Positions 28,966 to 39,793 of a DNA stretch of 64,000 nt are shown here, piece after piece. Where the stretch lies: positions 1 to 64,000 of the forward strand of contig NZ_FOCT01000009.1 of the NCBI RefSeq assembly GCF_900110185.1. The letters are read 5' to 3'. The DNA is from Nitrosospira multiformis (GTDB taxonomy: Bacteria > Pseudomonadota > Gammaproteobacteria > Burkholderiales > Nitrosomonadaceae). A program made the translations under genes and the position numbers. The notes under the pieces were generated by a model. It worked only from the letters and a program-made list of their open reading frames with translations. It was not told the DNA's origin and searched no databases. The number at the start of each line of letters is the position of its first letter. The first letter of the stretch is position 1.

Positions 28966-30417
28966 CTATAACTTACTGCTATCCATCTGCGGCTGATGTG
29001 GAGAATAAACTTGCTTCTCTCCCAGCTTTTGTGTGAGTCCGCCTCCAGAATGGTGCGAGCATTCATTGCCGCTTGCATCCGGATCGAAAAAGCACATTGC
29101 GTTGCGGCCTGATGCTTTTGCCTGATACATTGCGAGATCCGCCTGCTTGAGCAACTCGTTTGTTGTGTGCGATTGATCGTTAAACAGCACGACGCCAATG
29201 CTTGCCGTGCTGTTATGTTTGCACGCACCGAGATTGAAAGGCTGATTTAAAGCACTGCGAATCCTTTCGCAAATGGCCTTTATCTGAGCAAGGGATTCCT
29301 CATAATTTTCGCTACAGTCTGTTATCAGTATTACCACAAACTCGTCGCCGCCTAGACGAGCGACCGTATCCCCTTCGCGTATACAGGAGACCAGGCGAGG
29401 AGCGAGCTGCTGCAGCAACAAGTCCCCCAAATCGTGGCCGAAAGTATCATTGAGTAACTTAAAGTTATCGAGGTCGATGAACAGTAGGGCGCCCATACGA
29501 TGTTTACGGGTTCTCGCTGAGAGCGCCTGCCTTAGTCGGTCCAGCAGGAGCTGCCTATTGGGCAATCCGGTCAAGGAATCGTAGAAGGCGAGGTGCTGGA
29601 TTTTGTTTTCCGCCATCTTGCGCTGGGTAATATCGGTGTTGATTGCGAAAACAGACTGTGCTTGCCCCTCGTCATTTCTAACCAAAGTCCAGCGTGCTTC
29701 AGCAAGCAATATACTTCCATTTTTGCGCCGCTGTGCGAGCTCCCCCCTCCATTCGTCCGTATTCAATAGCAGTGTGTTCGCTTCATCGAAGGCTAAGGGG
29801 TTGTCATACAGCATCTCTACAGATTTACCGATGACCTCTTCAGAAGTCCATCCGTATAACCGCTGCGCGCCCTGATTCCAAAACTGAATACTATGATCGA
29901 TTCCGTGAACAATGATCGCGTCGGCTGCCTTATCAAGAAGGGAAGCTTGCTGGCGAATGTGGGCCTCAGCCTCCTGGCGCGCCTGCTCAGACTGTTTACG
30001 CTTCGTAATGTCATTAAAATAAACAGCCAGACCATCTTCCAAAGGATAGACGTGTATCTCGAACCACCCGTCCAGAGGAGCGTAGAAGATTTCAAATTTC
30101 ACGGTGGTGTTTTCGACGAGCGCCCGATGGCATTCACGATCGAAGATCGTTCCTACTGTCTCCTTGAATTCTTCCCAGACCACCTTGCCCAAAAGGTCAC
30201 TGCGAGGGCGTCGTAGCAGATTTTCTGCTTCCCTATTTAGACACGTGAAGCGCCATTCGCGATCCAGGGTATAAAACGCATCAGTAATACCGTCCAGAAT
30301 CCTCTCTGGGCGAAGTTTAGCATGTGAAAGTTCGAGAGCTGTTGCCTTCCGTTCCTCGATAGCTGACAACAGTTTTTTATTTACCCGTCCTAGTGCCGCA
30401 GCTTTCTCTTTGTTCAC
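28966..30417 (-). CDS. PAS-PAS-GGDEF diguanylate cyclase
   Basis: It makes the second messenger c-di-GMP from two GTP. The 483 residues contain a short coiled start, a first PAS (about 35-140), a second PAS with its PAC tail (about 155-275), and a GGDEF domain (about 285-445) with an intact RLGGDEF. REGD, five residues ahead of it, is an RxxD inhibitory site. No EAL domain. No signal or membrane segment, so it is a cytosolic sensor; the ligand is unknown. The start is GTG with AGGAG ten bases ahead. It stands alone. Confidence 0.95.
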   Translation of the reverse strand: MNKEKAAALGRVNKKLLSAIEERKATALELSHAKLRPERILDGITDAFYTLDREWRFTCLNREAENLLRRPRSDLLGKVVWEEFKETVGTIFDRECHRALVENTTVKFEIFYAPLDGWFEIHVYPLEDGLAVYFNDITKRKQSEQARQEAEAHIRQQASLLDKAADAIIVHGIDHSIQFWNQGAQRLYGWTSEEVIGKSVEMLYDNPLAFDEANTLLLNTDEWRGELAQRRKNGSILLAEARWTLVRNDEGQAQSVFAINTDITQRKMAENKIQHLAFYDSLTGLPNRQLLLDRLRQALSARTRKHRMGALLFIDLDNFKLLNDTFGHDLGDLLLQQLAPRLVSCIREGDTVARLGGDEFVVILITDCSENYEESLAQIKAICERIRSALNQPFNLGACKHNSTASIGVVLFNDQSHTTNELLKQADLAMYQAKASGRNAMCFFDPDASGNECSHHSGGGLTQKLGEKQVYSPHQPQMDSSKL

Positions 30418-30899
30418 TGAGATGATCTCCTGATAGATTCAAAACTCTACCTAAGTTCACCTACGATTTTAACGATCCTTCGATATGAAAGGACATATTT
30501 TTGGCTACTGGTGTCATCTGAGTATGGAGACAGGACAATGAAGCCGACCTGAACGCGACACACCACATATGCTGCTACGGTTTATCCGCTCCAGCGAAGT
30601 TTTACGCAGCTCGAATGTTGAAGGCCTGCTTGCCCTTCGGGCTCTTTGGGGTAACTTCAAACGGGGTAACTTCAAACGTTACTTTTTTGACCTTCTTTGA
30701 GCGTTTTGAATCCGGACATATTGAATATTCATATGAAATTAATAACAAATGGGAGGGTGATTCGTTTCGTACCCACAATGAGGACAAATTGGAGGAGATT
30801 TTCGTGCCTGGCTCCATACCTTATTCATCCTGATAAATAAAATCTAAATCTATTAGACGTCGAAATCGAATGATTTCAGTGTGGAGAAGCGAACTGAAT
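30418..30899. other. Intergenic region left of the pABA gene
   Basis: About 480 bases without a recognisable gene. A 72-codon frame at 30615-30833 has no family resemblance. Two 15-bp direct copies of GGGTAACTTCAAACG-like sequence occur near 30650-30680. Confidence 0.5.
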
Positions 30900-30928
30900 T
30901 TGACTTACAGGCGTTATTTGTAGATGAT
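30900..30928 (+). promoter_or_regulatory. Possible promoter of the CADD-like gene
   Basis: TTGACT (30900-30905), a 17-base spacer and GATGAT (30923-30928), about 60 bases ahead of the ATG at 30987. The -10 box matches in four of six bases. Confidence 0.35.
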
Positions 30929-30986
30929 ATGCAAACCGATTACCCGGAAATTCTCTGAATTACCATCTCTGCTTAAGAGGAAAATC

Positions 30987-31730
30987 ATGACAACCAGCTC
31001 ATCTTTCAAGAAAAAAGTCGATTCCATCATCGATGCCAAGCACCTGTTGAAGCATCCTTTTTACCAGGCTTGGACTGCAGGCAAGCTCACTAAAGAGCAA
31101 TTGCGCGGTTACGCCGAACAATATTTTCATAATGTGCTGGCCGAGCCGACCTATCTGAGTGCAGTACATTTCAATACGCCGCATTTTCATAGCGAAGACA
31201 ATAGCGGCGATATCAGCGTGCGCCAGGAAGTCCTCAAGAACCTCATCAGCGAAGAGCATGGTGACAAGAACCATCCAGCCCTGTGGAAGAATTTCGCCCT
31301 GGCTCTGGGTTCGAGCGATAAGGATCTCGCACGCGCCTCTGCCCTGCCCGGAACAGCACGGCTGGTTTCCACCTTCCGCGACATCTGCCTGAACCAGCCG
31401 TTCTACGCAGGTCTTGCCGCGTTGCACGCCTTTGAATCGCAGGTGCCGTCCATCGCTTCGGTGAAAATTGATGGACTGGAGAAATATTACGGAATGAGCG
31501 ATCCCTCAAGCTATGAGTTCTTCAGTGTTCATGAGGAAGCGGATGTGTACCATTCCCAGGCCGAATGGATGTTGATCGAGCGGTTTGCGGACACCCCGGA
31601 GAAGCAAGCCGAGGTGCTCGCTGCGACCATGCGCGCATGCGAGGCGCTGTGGGGGTTCCTGGATGGCGTTTATGAAAAGTATTGCGCTGATCTCACCTGC
31701 CAAGAAGAGGAGCCGGTCACGCTGCACTGA
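30987..31730 (+). CDS. CADD-family para-aminobenzoate synthesis oxygenase
   Basis: A 247-residue haem-oxygenase-like helical protein of the CADD family. In Chlamydia and Nitrosomonas such proteins replace PabABC by converting one of their own tyrosines to pABA for folate, using a dimetal site and O2. All expected residues are in place by spacing: Tyr26 in HPFYQAW, ligands Glu89, His96, Glu150, His182, Asp186 and His189 (HEEADVYH), and Lys160. The frame is open from 30924, but the ATG at 30987 has AGAGGA ahead and gives the family start. PqqC and TenA are more distant relatives; the HxxxDxxH block and Tyr26 favour CADD. Single gene. Confidence 0.85.
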   Translation: MTTSSSFKKKVDSIIDAKHLLKHPFYQAWTAGKLTKEQLRGYAEQYFHNVLAEPTYLSAVHFNTPHFHSEDNSGDISVRQEVLKNLISEEHGDKNHPALWKNFALALGSSDKDLARASALPGTARLVSTFRDICLNQPFYAGLAALHAFESQVPSIASVKIDGLEKYYGMSDPSSYEFFSVHEEADVYHSQAEWMLIERFADTPEKQAEVLAATMRACEALWGFLDGVYEKYCADLTCQEEEPVTLH

Positions 31731-31902
31731 GGAAATTCCAGGGAAACTTCTGTCTGGCAGGTCCTTCATCATTCGGGGAGGCCTGCCAGTTTATCGATCA
31801 ATCCCAGCTGTTGCTTGTATTTGCCTGGCTATCCCGCCTCTTTATACCTCTTCTGCACTTCTTCTCTCCACTGTTTCTCCCATCCCGCTACCTGTTTGGC
31901 GC

Positions 31903-32844
31903 CTATTGCTCCGCCGGCTTCAGGGGAATGATTCCATCCAGCGTTGCGAAGCACGTATTCCTTGCAGTAACCAGAAAATCGCGCAGATAGGGCCGTGTGG
32001 CGGTTTCCGCCAGCGTTGATACGTACAAGTCACTCCACAGCCCTTGCGAACCAATTCGCCGCGCGATCACATAATCGTGCTCGACATAGTTTTTAAGTCC
32101 CCAACTGGGTAGTGCGGCAATCCCCCGTCGGCTGGCGACCAATTGCAGAATTGCCACTGTAAGCTCGGCTGTGCGCCGCTCGGGTTGAACGCCTGCCGGT
32201 TTCAGCACATTGCGAATTAGATCGATACGCTCCTCCGGTACTGGATAGGTAATCAGCGTCTCGCCGGCAAAGTCGCGTGCATGGAGGATTTTCTTCGCAC
32301 GTAGCGGGTGTTCCGGCGCCAGCACCGCAAGAATTTCGAAGCGAAAGAGCGGGTGGTGAACGACGCCGCGGCGCTCGATCTGCTCCGATCCGATCACCAC
32401 ATCCGCACCGCCTTCTTCCAGAAGCTGGATGGGATCGCTATGAAATCCCGAAACCAGATCGAGTTCGACCTCCGGCCAGTTCTGGCGGAATGCGTCCATC
32501 AGCGGCATCAGCCAGTCGAAGCAGGTGTGGCACTCCAGCACGATGCGCAAGCTACCCGAGGCATGCTCCGCCATTTTGGCAAGATTTCGTTCAGTAGCCT
32601 GTATTTCCTCGAGTACCTTGCGCGCCAATGTGACCAGATGCTGTCCTGCTTCGGTCAGTTCGATGCTTTGCCCCTGGCGACGCAATATGGGCAAGCCGTA
32701 ATGGTTCTGCAACACTTTGATCTGGTGCGACAACGCCGATTGGGTCAGGTGCACGCGCTTTGCCGCCCGCGAGACGCTGCCTGTTTCATCCAGGGCTGCG
32801 AGGGTGCGGAGGTGCCGAAGTTCAAGCAGGGAGAGGGAAGTCAT
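31903..32844 (-). CDS. metR: LysR-type regulator MetR
   Basis: A homocysteine-responsive activator of methionine genes. The 313 residues have the LysR helix-turn-helix at the start (LELRHLRTLAALDETGSVSRAAKRVHLTQSALSHQIK is typical of MetR) and the effector domain with WxPEVELDLVSGFHSDP near 130. The frame opens with a GTG at 32850; the ATG at 32844 is equally possible. It diverges from metE across 140 bases that contain a perfect MetR box, the standard arrangement. Confidence 0.93.
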   Translation of the reverse strand: MTSLSLLELRHLRTLAALDETGSVSRAAKRVHLTQSALSHQIKVLQNHYGLPILRRQGQSIELTEAGQHLVTLARKVLEEIQATERNLAKMAEHASGSLRIVLECHTCFDWLMPLMDAFRQNWPEVELDLVSGFHSDPIQLLEEGGADVVIGSEQIERRGVVHHPLFRFEILAVLAPEHPLRAKKILHARDFAGETLITYPVPEERIDLIRNVLKPAGVQPERRTAELTVAILQLVASRRGIAALPSWGLKNYVEHDYVIARRIGSQGLWSDLYVSTLAETATRPYLRDFLVTARNTCFATLDGIIPLKPAEQ

Positions 32845-32861
32845 CGTCACAGAGAGATTTA

Positions 32862-32874
32862 TGAATTATATTCA
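32862..32874. promoter_or_regulatory. MetR operator
   Basis: TGAA-TTATA-TTCA is an exact match to the MetR consensus TGAAnnnnnTTCA. It is 18 bases upstream of metR and 112 bases upstream of metE, so it may serve both. Confidence 0.65.
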
Positions 32875-32985
32875 TTAATATTTTACAACATTTCATTTGA
32901 TTCATAACCAGGTCTGCCACAAAATCGTCAGTCACTCCACAGAGCTGCAATTGAAGTGGGACCAAACGATAGAGGAGAATGACCA

Positions 32986-35376
32986 ATGGCACTGACACAT
33001 AACCTGGGGTTTCCGCGTATTGGTGCGCAACGGGAACTGAAGCGTGCGCTCGAGGCATACTGGCGCGGCGATATCGGTAATGAGCAACTCAAAACCACGG
33101 CAGCGGAATTGCGGAAGCGGCACTGGCTTTTGCAGCGCGAGCAGGGGATTGACCTCATTCCTGTAGGCGATTTCGCCCTTTATGACCAGATGCTGAACAT
33201 GACCGCACTGCTGGGTGCAATACCTGCACGCTTCGGAGCAGACAAGGGTAAAACAGAGCTGGACTTGTACTTCGCCATGGCGCGCGGCACTGTCGATCAG
33301 CCTGCGATGGAGATGACCAAATGGTTCGACACCAACTATCACTATATCGTCCCGGAATTCGATGCACATACCTGCTTTCGCATAGGTTCCGAGCAACTCT
33401 TCAGGGAAGTTGCCGAAGCCCAGGCGCTCGGCATCAAGCCTAAAGCCGTCTTGATCGGGCCGTTGACCTACCTGTATCTTGGAAAAGAGGTCGTCCAGCA
33501 GGACGAACAGGAATTCAGCCGCCTCGATTTGTTACTCCAACTGTTACCGGTATATCGCGATATTCTCGTCCGGCTTGCGTCGCTAGGCGTGGAATGGGTA
33601 CAGATCGACGAACCTGTGCTGGCCCTCGACCTGGACGAGGAATGGCTGCGGGGTTTGGATCAGGCTTATGCTGGTTTGCGGGAATCGACAGACGGACAAG
33701 CACAAGGCCGCTCGGCGCTTGCCCGGCTCCCTAAAATTCTTTTAGCGACTTATTTCGATGGCGTGAACAATCATGCCGAGCGATTGAAGAAGTTACCCGT
33801 GGAAGGCCTCCATATCGATTTGTGCCGGGCGCCTGGTCAACTCGGTATTTTTCTGGAGGGTTACCCGGCTGGAAAAGTGCTGTCCTTGGGCATTATCGAT
33901 GGGCGTAATATCTGGCGGGCAGATCTTGCTCCCACCTTCTCGGTTTTGTCGCATGCCCAGCTCCTTCTCGGGGAAAGATTGTGGATTGCGCCGAGTTGCT
34001 CACTTCTGCATTGTCCAGTGGATCTGGAACTGGAAAGCAGTCTGGAGCCTGAAATAAGAAACTGGCTGGCTTTCTCGGTACAGAAATTAAAAGAAGTCTC
34101 TATCCTGGGGCAAGGGCTGAATCAGGGTGAGCATTCGATACGCCAGCAACTGGATGCTTCCACCGCAGCCAGACAGGCTCGGCGGCAGTCATCGCGCATC
34201 CACAACCCGGTGGTACAGGACCGTCTGAATCGCCTGACTGAACAGGATGGCCGGCGCAAGAGCCCGTTCAGGGTCAGGCAGAAACTGCAACGGGAGCGGC
34301 TACAGCTTCCGCTTCTGCCTACCACAACCATTGGGTCATTTCCTCAGACAGCGGAGATCCGCAAAGCGCGCGCGGCTTTCAGGAAAGGAGAGCTCGGCAA
34401 TTTGCAATATCTTGAAGCGATGCGGGAAGAGATACGACTGGCGATCAGAAAACAGGAAGAAATCGGGCTCGATGTACTGGTGCATGGCGAGGCCGAGCGC
34501 AACGATATGGTCGAGTATTTTGGCGAACAGCTATGGGGTTATGTCTTCACGGAGAATGGATGGGTGCAAAGCTATGGCTCGCGCTGCGTGAAACCGCCGA
34601 TTCTCTACGGGGATATTTACCGGCCCGAGCCCATGACGACTGAATGGATTCGATATGCGCAAAGCCAGACTGGAAAGCCGGTCAAGGGGATGCTGACCGG
34701 TCCCGTTACAATGTTGATGTGGTCGTTCGTGCGTGATGACCAGCCGCGCTCCGTCACCGCGCTGCAGCTCGCCCTTGCCATTCGGGACGAGGTTGTGGAT
34801 CTGGAGGAGGCGGGCATTGCGATTATCCAGATCGACGAGCCCGCTTTTCGCGAGGGCCTGCCCTTGAAAAAGCGAGATTGGAATGCATACCTGGAATGGG
34901 CGGTGCATGCCTTCCGTGTCGCCAGCTCGGGCGTAAGGGATGACAGCCAAATACACACCCATATGTGCTACTCGGAATTCAATGACATTCTCCCGGCCAT
35001 TGCCGATATGGATGCAGATGTAATCACGATCGAAACGTCACGTTCACGCATGGAGCTGCTGGACGGGTTCGGCCATTTCAAATATCCCAACGAGATTGGG
35101 CCGGGCGTCTATGACATCCACTCCCCGCGGATTCCCCGTTCGCGGGAGATGCTGGAGTTGCTGGAGAAAGCCTGCGAGGTGATCGACCCTGACCAATTAT
35201 GGGTCAACCCGGATTGCGGGCTGAAGACGCGGGGATGGGGGGAAGTCATGACCGCCTTGAAGCAAATGGTGGAAGCCGCACATCTGTTACGGGCTCGTCT
35301 CGGATATTCGGAAGATGAGTTGCAACCTGAGGCATCCGCATCCGATAAGGAACCAGCGCGGGTCAGGGTGGGATAA
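32986..35376 (+). CDS. metE: Cobalamin-independent methionine synthase
   Basis: It transfers the methyl group of methyltetrahydropteroyl-glutamate to homocysteine without B12. The 796 residues have the duplicated barrel, and the zinc ligands His659 and Cys661 (HMCYSEF) and Cys744 (NPDCGLKTR) are visible. The start has AGAGGAGAATGACC. The stop overlaps that of convergent glnD by 14 bases. Regulation by the divergent metR is very likely. Confidence 0.98.
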   Translation: MALTHNLGFPRIGAQRELKRALEAYWRGDIGNEQLKTTAAELRKRHWLLQREQGIDLIPVGDFALYDQMLNMTALLGAIPARFGADKGKTELDLYFAMARGTVDQPAMEMTKWFDTNYHYIVPEFDAHTCFRIGSEQLFREVAEAQALGIKPKAVLIGPLTYLYLGKEVVQQDEQEFSRLDLLLQLLPVYRDILVRLASLGVEWVQIDEPVLALDLDEEWLRGLDQAYAGLRESTDGQAQGRSALARLPKILLATYFDGVNNHAERLKKLPVEGLHIDLCRAPGQLGIFLEGYPAGKVLSLGIIDGRNIWRADLAPTFSVLSHAQLLLGERLWIAPSCSLLHCPVDLELESSLEPEIRNWLAFSVQKLKEVSILGQGLNQGEHSIRQQLDASTAARQARRQSSRIHNPVVQDRLNRLTEQDGRRKSPFRVRQKLQRERLQLPLLPTTTIGSFPQTAEIRKARAAFRKGELGNLQYLEAMREEIRLAIRKQEEIGLDVLVHGEAERNDMVEYFGEQLWGYVFTENGWVQSYGSRCVKPPILYGDIYRPEPMTTEWIRYAQSQTGKPVKGMLTGPVTMLMWSFVRDDQPRSVTALQLALAIRDEVVDLEEAGIAIIQIDEPAFREGLPLKKRDWNAYLEWAVHAFRVASSGVRDDSQIHTHMCYSEFNDILPAIADMDADVITIETSRSRMELLDGFGHFKYPNEIGPGVYDIHSPRIPRSREMLELLEKACEVIDPDQLWVNPDCGLKTRGWGEVMTALKQMVEAAHLLRARLGYSEDELQPEASASDKEPARVRVG

Positions 35377-38023
35377 TCCGGTCTTCGGCAGAGGGTTTTC
35401 CGGGCGCTTTTCCGGCCTCTGGTTGCGGGGACGTGTGCAGCACCTTTATCAGGTTTGCTTCGAGCTGGATCACTGACCTGGAGTCGCTCAAAATGCTTCC
35501 TGTAATCAGAAAAGTATCCTCGGCACGCTCGCCCAATGTGTTTATCCTGGCACTGTGGACGTTCAACCCAAACCGCACAAGCACTTGAGCAATGCGCGAG
35601 AGCAAACCGGGCTGGTCGCCTGCCGTGATGGACAGCACATAATAGGCGCCGCTGTCGTCTGGCTCGATACTGACTTGCGGCGTGATCGGAAAATGCCTGA
35701 GGTGGCGGCTCAGGCGCCCTTTCACGGGGGGCGCCAGTAAAGCCTGCTGCTCCAATTGCTGTGTCAGCTCCTGCTCGATGAACTGAAACTCCCGCGGATC
35801 ATGGTTTGCAACATTGAAGGGGTCCAGCACCAGAAAACTGTCGAGCGCATACCCCTCGCGGGTCGTGTGGATTTTTGCCTGGACGATATTGTAGTCGATA
35901 CGGTCGAAAAAGCTGCAGATGCGGGCAAACAAGTCCTTCTGGTCGGCCGTATAAACCAGTACCTCTACTCCTGCCCCGGTTTCAGCGGCGCGTGTTTTGA
36001 CTACCGGTGTCGGTGACTTCATCCTCTGGCTCAGGTGCTGGGTGTGCCAGGCAATTTCCCGGGGATCGTGCATCATCAGATAGCTGGAATCGAGCCCGGA
36101 CCAGAGCCGCTCATAGGCGCGCATCGCTGCATCATCCGGATGCAGCAGTTGCAGCACCTTGTTTTTGCGATTTTCCAGCGAAATGTCGGTGAGCGCCGTT
36201 TCGCCGCAAAGATACTGCCGGGTGCGATGGAACAGATCCTCAAGCAGCTTACCTTTCCATGCGTTCCATACCTTGGGGCTGGTGCCCCGGATATCCGCAA
36301 CCGTGAGCAGGTAAAGCGCGATGAGATGCCGTTCATCCCGCATACTTGTGGCGAAGTCCGCTATGACGTCTGTATCCGCTATGTCTTTTTTTTGTGCCGT
36401 GGCGGACATGCGCAAATGATTCTCCACCAGCCAGACGACCAGTTCGGTATCCTCTGCGGGTATTCGGTGCCGTTCACAGAAGCGCCTCGCGTCGATCTTG
36501 CCGAGCAAGGAGTGATCCCCTTGCCGACCTTTGGCAATGTCGTGGAACAGTCCGGCAAGATAGAGTAATTCAGGCCGTTCGAATTCATTGATAAGTCTGC
36601 TGCAGAGCGGATATTCATAGGCGAATTCGGGTGCCATGAAGCGGCGCAGATTTCGCACGACCATCAGGATGTGCTCATCCACCGTATATACATGGAAGAG
36701 ATCATGTTGCATCTGGCCGACAATCCTGCCAAAAGCAGGAATGTAGCGCCCCAGAATGCCGTAGCGGTTCATCAACCGGAGCTCGCGTGTCAGTCCGCGA
36801 GGTTGACGCAGTATTTCCATGAACATGGCGCAATGACGTGGCTCGCGGTGAAATGAAGCCGTAATGAGCCGCGCCGAACGCCACATCGCTCTCAATGTGG
36901 CGAAGCTTCGGCCTTTCAGGTCGGGGTTTTGTTGCAGGAGCAGAACACTTTCCAGTATCGTGCCCGGATCTCGCTCAAAAATATCCTCGTCGCGTATCTC
37001 CAGCAGGTTGCCGCGCTTCTGAAACCGCTCATTGATGATCGTTGTCACCGCCTCCTCATCCGGAAAAATTTCCGCATGCAGGGTAAGCAGCAAAATGGTA
37101 TTGACCTGCGTCACCGATCTTGCGGCGCGGTAGTACCGTTGCATCAGCATCTCTCCGGGACGGCGCGGCGGCTTCCCCGCGATGCCAAGTTCTTCGGCCA
37201 GGGGATTCTGGTAATCGAATAACAGGCGGTCTTCGCGCCTGCCACCGAGGTAGTGCAACCGGATGCGGAGGTCTTGCAGCACAGCCTGCTGACGCTGGAT
37301 GAGTCTGGCCTCGCGGTGGGTGATGTAGCCTTTTTTCGCCAGTTCCGACCAGGTCTTTCCGAATCCGGCAGCACGGCTGATCCACAACACGTTTTGCAGA
37401 TCGCGCAGGCCGCCGGGACCCTCCTTTATATTCGGCTCGAGCTTGTAGGGCGCGTCCTGGTATCGCTTATGACGCTGCTGCTGTTCGAACTGTTTGTCGA
37501 CGAAGAATTTCCGGGGTGCAAGCATGGCTTCCATTACCTGCAGGAACCGATCGAACAGATTGAGGTTGCCGACAAGGAGGCGGGCTTCCAGCAGGCTGGT
37601 CTGCACGGTAATGTCGTTGGCTGCCTCCTCGCCACATTCCGCCACCGTGCGCACGCTATGGCCGATATCCAGGCCGATATCCCACAGCAATCCTACCCAG
37701 TGCTCCAGGCGGGTCTCGAGCCCATCGTTCATCGCCTCGGCAGCATTCCCCTTGTCCGGAAGCAACACCACCAGATCGATATCGGAATAGGGAAAAAGCT
37801 GTCTTCGGCCGTATCCGCCCACGCTCAGCAGGGCGATGGAGCCAGGCATGTTCATTTCATGCCATACCTGGCGGAGAATGCGGTCCACCAGGCGACTGTG
37901 ATCCCGCAGCAGGGCTGTGCCGTTTCCGTTCTCGTGGTAGCGGCGCTGCAACGACTCGCGACCGCTCAACAGCTTCTGCCTGACCGCTTCGTGGCTGAAA
38001 GGTTTTGCATTCAGCCCCTTCAT
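35363..38023 (-). CDS. glnD: Bifunctional uridylyltransferase / uridylyl-removing enzyme
   Basis: The nitrogen sensor that uridylylates or de-uridylylates PII according to glutamine. The 886 residues show the nucleotidyltransferase motif [18 protein letters not shown] near 85-102, the HD phosphohydrolase ([14 protein letters not shown] near 490) and two C-terminal ACT domains (about 700-780 and 810-880). The ATG at 38023 (MKGLNAKP) lies five bases after map and is preferred to a frame that runs 96 bases further into map. Confidence 0.97.
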   Translation of the reverse strand: MKGLNAKPFSHEAVRQKLLSGRESLQRRYHENGNGTALLRDHSRLVDRILRQVWHEMNMPGSIALLSVGGYGRRQLFPYSDIDLVVLLPDKGNAAEAMNDGLETRLEHWVGLLWDIGLDIGHSVRTVAECGEEAANDITVQTSLLEARLLVGNLNLFDRFLQVMEAMLAPRKFFVDKQFEQQQRHKRYQDAPYKLEPNIKEGPGGLRDLQNVLWISRAAGFGKTWSELAKKGYITHREARLIQRQQAVLQDLRIRLHYLGGRREDRLLFDYQNPLAEELGIAGKPPRRPGEMLMQRYYRAARSVTQVNTILLLTLHAEIFPDEEAVTTIINERFQKRGNLLEIRDEDIFERDPGTILESVLLLQQNPDLKGRSFATLRAMWRSARLITASFHREPRHCAMFMEILRQPRGLTRELRLMNRYGILGRYIPAFGRIVGQMQHDLFHVYTVDEHILMVVRNLRRFMAPEFAYEYPLCSRLINEFERPELLYLAGLFHDIAKGRQGDHSLLGKIDARRFCERHRIPAEDTELVVWLVENHLRMSATAQKKDIADTDVIADFATSMRDERHLIALYLLTVADIRGTSPKVWNAWKGKLLEDLFHRTRQYLCGETALTDISLENRKNKVLQLLHPDDAAMRAYERLWSGLDSSYLMMHDPREIAWHTQHLSQRMKSPTPVVKTRAAETGAGVEVLVYTADQKDLFARICSFFDRIDYNIVQAKIHTTREGYALDSFLVLDPFNVANHDPREFQFIEQELTQQLEQQALLAPPVKGRLSRHLRHFPITPQVSIEPDDSGAYYVLSITAGDQPGLLSRIAQVLVRFGLNVHSARINTLGERAEDTFLITGSILSDSRSVIQLEANLIKVLHTSPQPEAGKAPGKPSAEDRIIPP

Positions 38024-38028
38024 TGTCG

Positions 38029-38829
38029 TCAGGAACGGAGGGTGGGCTGCGGCGGAGTGCCGCCCGACTGTGTCAACACTTCGTATCCTGTTTCCGTGAC
38101 GAGCACGGTATGCTCCCATTGCGCCGACAGACTGTGATCCTTGGTGACAACGGTCCAGCCATCGGCCAGCTGGCGAATCTGCGGCTTGCCGGCGTTGATC
38201 ATGGGCTCGACGGTGAAGATCATTCCGGCTTTGAGTTCAAGTCCTGTGCCGGCGCGACCGTAGTGAAGCACCTGGGGTTCTTCATGGAATTTTGCTCCGA
38301 TTCCATGGCCGCAGAATTCCCGCACCACGCTGTATCCATGGTCTTCCGCATACTGCTGAATGGCGTGACCGATATCCCCCAAGCGTTTTCCAGGTTTGAT
38401 GATCTCAATACCCTGCCACATTGCTTCATAGGTTACCTTGCACAGGCGCTTCGCCTGGATGCCGGGTTCGCCGATGAGATACATCCGGCTGGTATCACCG
38501 TGATACCCGTCTTTGATGACGGTTACATCGATATTGACGATATCTCCGGATTTGAGTCTCTTATGCCCCGGTACACCATGACAAACCTGATGGTTGACCG
38601 AGGTGCAGATCGATTTCGGGTAAGGGGAATAGCCGGGAGGGGCATAATTGAGCGGCGCAGGAATGGTATCCTGCACATTCACCATGTAATCGTGACACAG
38701 CTTGTCAAGCTCGTCGGTCGTCACTCCAGGCTTGACGAACGGCGTGATGTAATCCAGCACTTCCGATGCAAGTCTGCCCGCTACCCGCATTTTCTCTATT
38801 TCATCAGGGGATTTGAGATGCACCGTCAT
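38029..38829 (-). CDS. map: Type I methionine aminopeptidase
   Basis: It removes the initiator Met from new proteins. The 266 residues carry the dimetal ligands in the order His79-like, DIVNIDVTVIKDGYHGDTSR, CGHGIGAKFHEEPQVLHY and the final Glu in FTVEPMIN. Paired with glnD in one unit. Confidence 0.98.
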   Translation of the reverse strand: MTVHLKSPDEIEKMRVAGRLASEVLDYITPFVKPGVTTDELDKLCHDYMVNVQDTIPAPLNYAPPGYSPYPKSICTSVNHQVCHGVPGHKRLKSGDIVNIDVTVIKDGYHGDTSRMYLIGEPGIQAKRLCKVTYEAMWQGIEIIKPGKRLGDIGHAIQQYAEDHGYSVVREFCGHGIGAKFHEEPQVLHYGRAGTGLELKAGMIFTVEPMINAGKPQIRQLADGWTVVTKDHSLSAQWEHTVLVTETGYEVLTQSGGTPPQPTLRS

Positions 38830-39045
38830 ACAGATTCCAGAGCCATGAGCCGATAAATGTGAATGAAAAGCTTATATGATGAGGATGGAAATATCTTATT
38901 GCAAGACTTGCTGAGCCGCAGCAAGGTCAGAAAAACCGCGGCGGAAGAATAATTCCCTGAAAATCACACACCCATGAGCATGACAGGAGGGAGAAGCAGG
39001 CGGAGAGGGAAAGGAATATTCTGCATTCAAGGTTTTCCAGATTCT

Positions 39046-39693
39046 TTATTGCGCTGCCGTGTTCGCCTTGCCATGCGTTCCTGCACTTGGCTCGCAAGTG
39101 GTCCTTGTGATACGGCTATTCGGAAATTCCGCCTTTAACTTTTCCAGTCGCCCCTCCAGGTCCGGGGAGGAGTTCTCCGCGACGAACTTGACCTGCTCGA
39201 CGTTCCTTGCCCCGATAATGGCGGATACGACCCGTTTAGTCCTCAGGGTCGCCAGAGAGGCGCGGGCGTCCTCGATTTTTTCAAAAAATCCCAGCGAAAT
39301 CGCATTGTTCCACTTGCTGTCGCCTTCCACGATCTGGTAAGTGGTAATATCGCGCCGCTTGAGCTCTCCTATCTTCCGTTCGGCGTGTTGCTTGTTCATG
39401 AGCGGGGGAATGTGCACCCAGTAATAGGGCACCATGCCCATGGTTCGGGGTTTCAATTTGCCATCGAGATTATGCCGGGAAATGGCTGCTTCGACATGGG
39501 CTATATCCGGTTGGGCAAAGGCTTCCCATTCCAGGCAGACAGATGGGGGTGGCGGGGCAGCCTCTGATGAAGGTCCGGTTTTCGCTTGAAGCTCCGCTGA
39601 CAGGGAGGCTCTGCTGCTTTCATCCGGTTTAAGCTGGATATATAGCGCGAAAGCGAGGTTGATAAACAACAATAGAAAAAATAATGCTTTCAT
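39046..39693 (-). CDS. SPOR-like membrane-anchored protein
   Basis: A 215-residue protein with a single N-terminal membrane helix (residues 2-20), a Pro-rich linker, and a C-terminal region with WVHIPPLMNKQHAERKIGELKRRDITTYQIVEGDSKWNNAISLGFF that looks like a SPOR peptidoglycan-binding fold. Two Cys residues. It diverges from cytochrome c4. The fold call is from pattern only. Confidence 0.7.
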   Translation of the reverse strand: MKALFFLLLFINLAFALYIQLKPDESSRASLSAELQAKTGPSSEAAPPPPSVCLEWEAFAQPDIAHVEAAISRHNLDGKLKPRTMGMVPYYWVHIPPLMNKQHAERKIGELKRRDITTYQIVEGDSKWNNAISLGFFEKIEDARASLATLRTKRVVSAIIGARNVEQVKFVAENSSPDLEGRLEKLKAEFPNSRITRTTCEPSAGTHGKANTAAQ

Positions 39694-39793
39694 TACGGAT
39701 AAGGTTATTGTTGTTATATTGTTGTTATACGGCCTTTGCCTTAAAATGCGCAGTCAAATCAAAATACCCATTACTTTCTTCGGAGTCTCAGGA

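Noticed and set aside
30615..30833. 72-residue plus-strand frame in the region left of the pABA gene
   Set aside because: No domain, no ribosome site of note and two repeated 15-base units inside it make coding unlikely.
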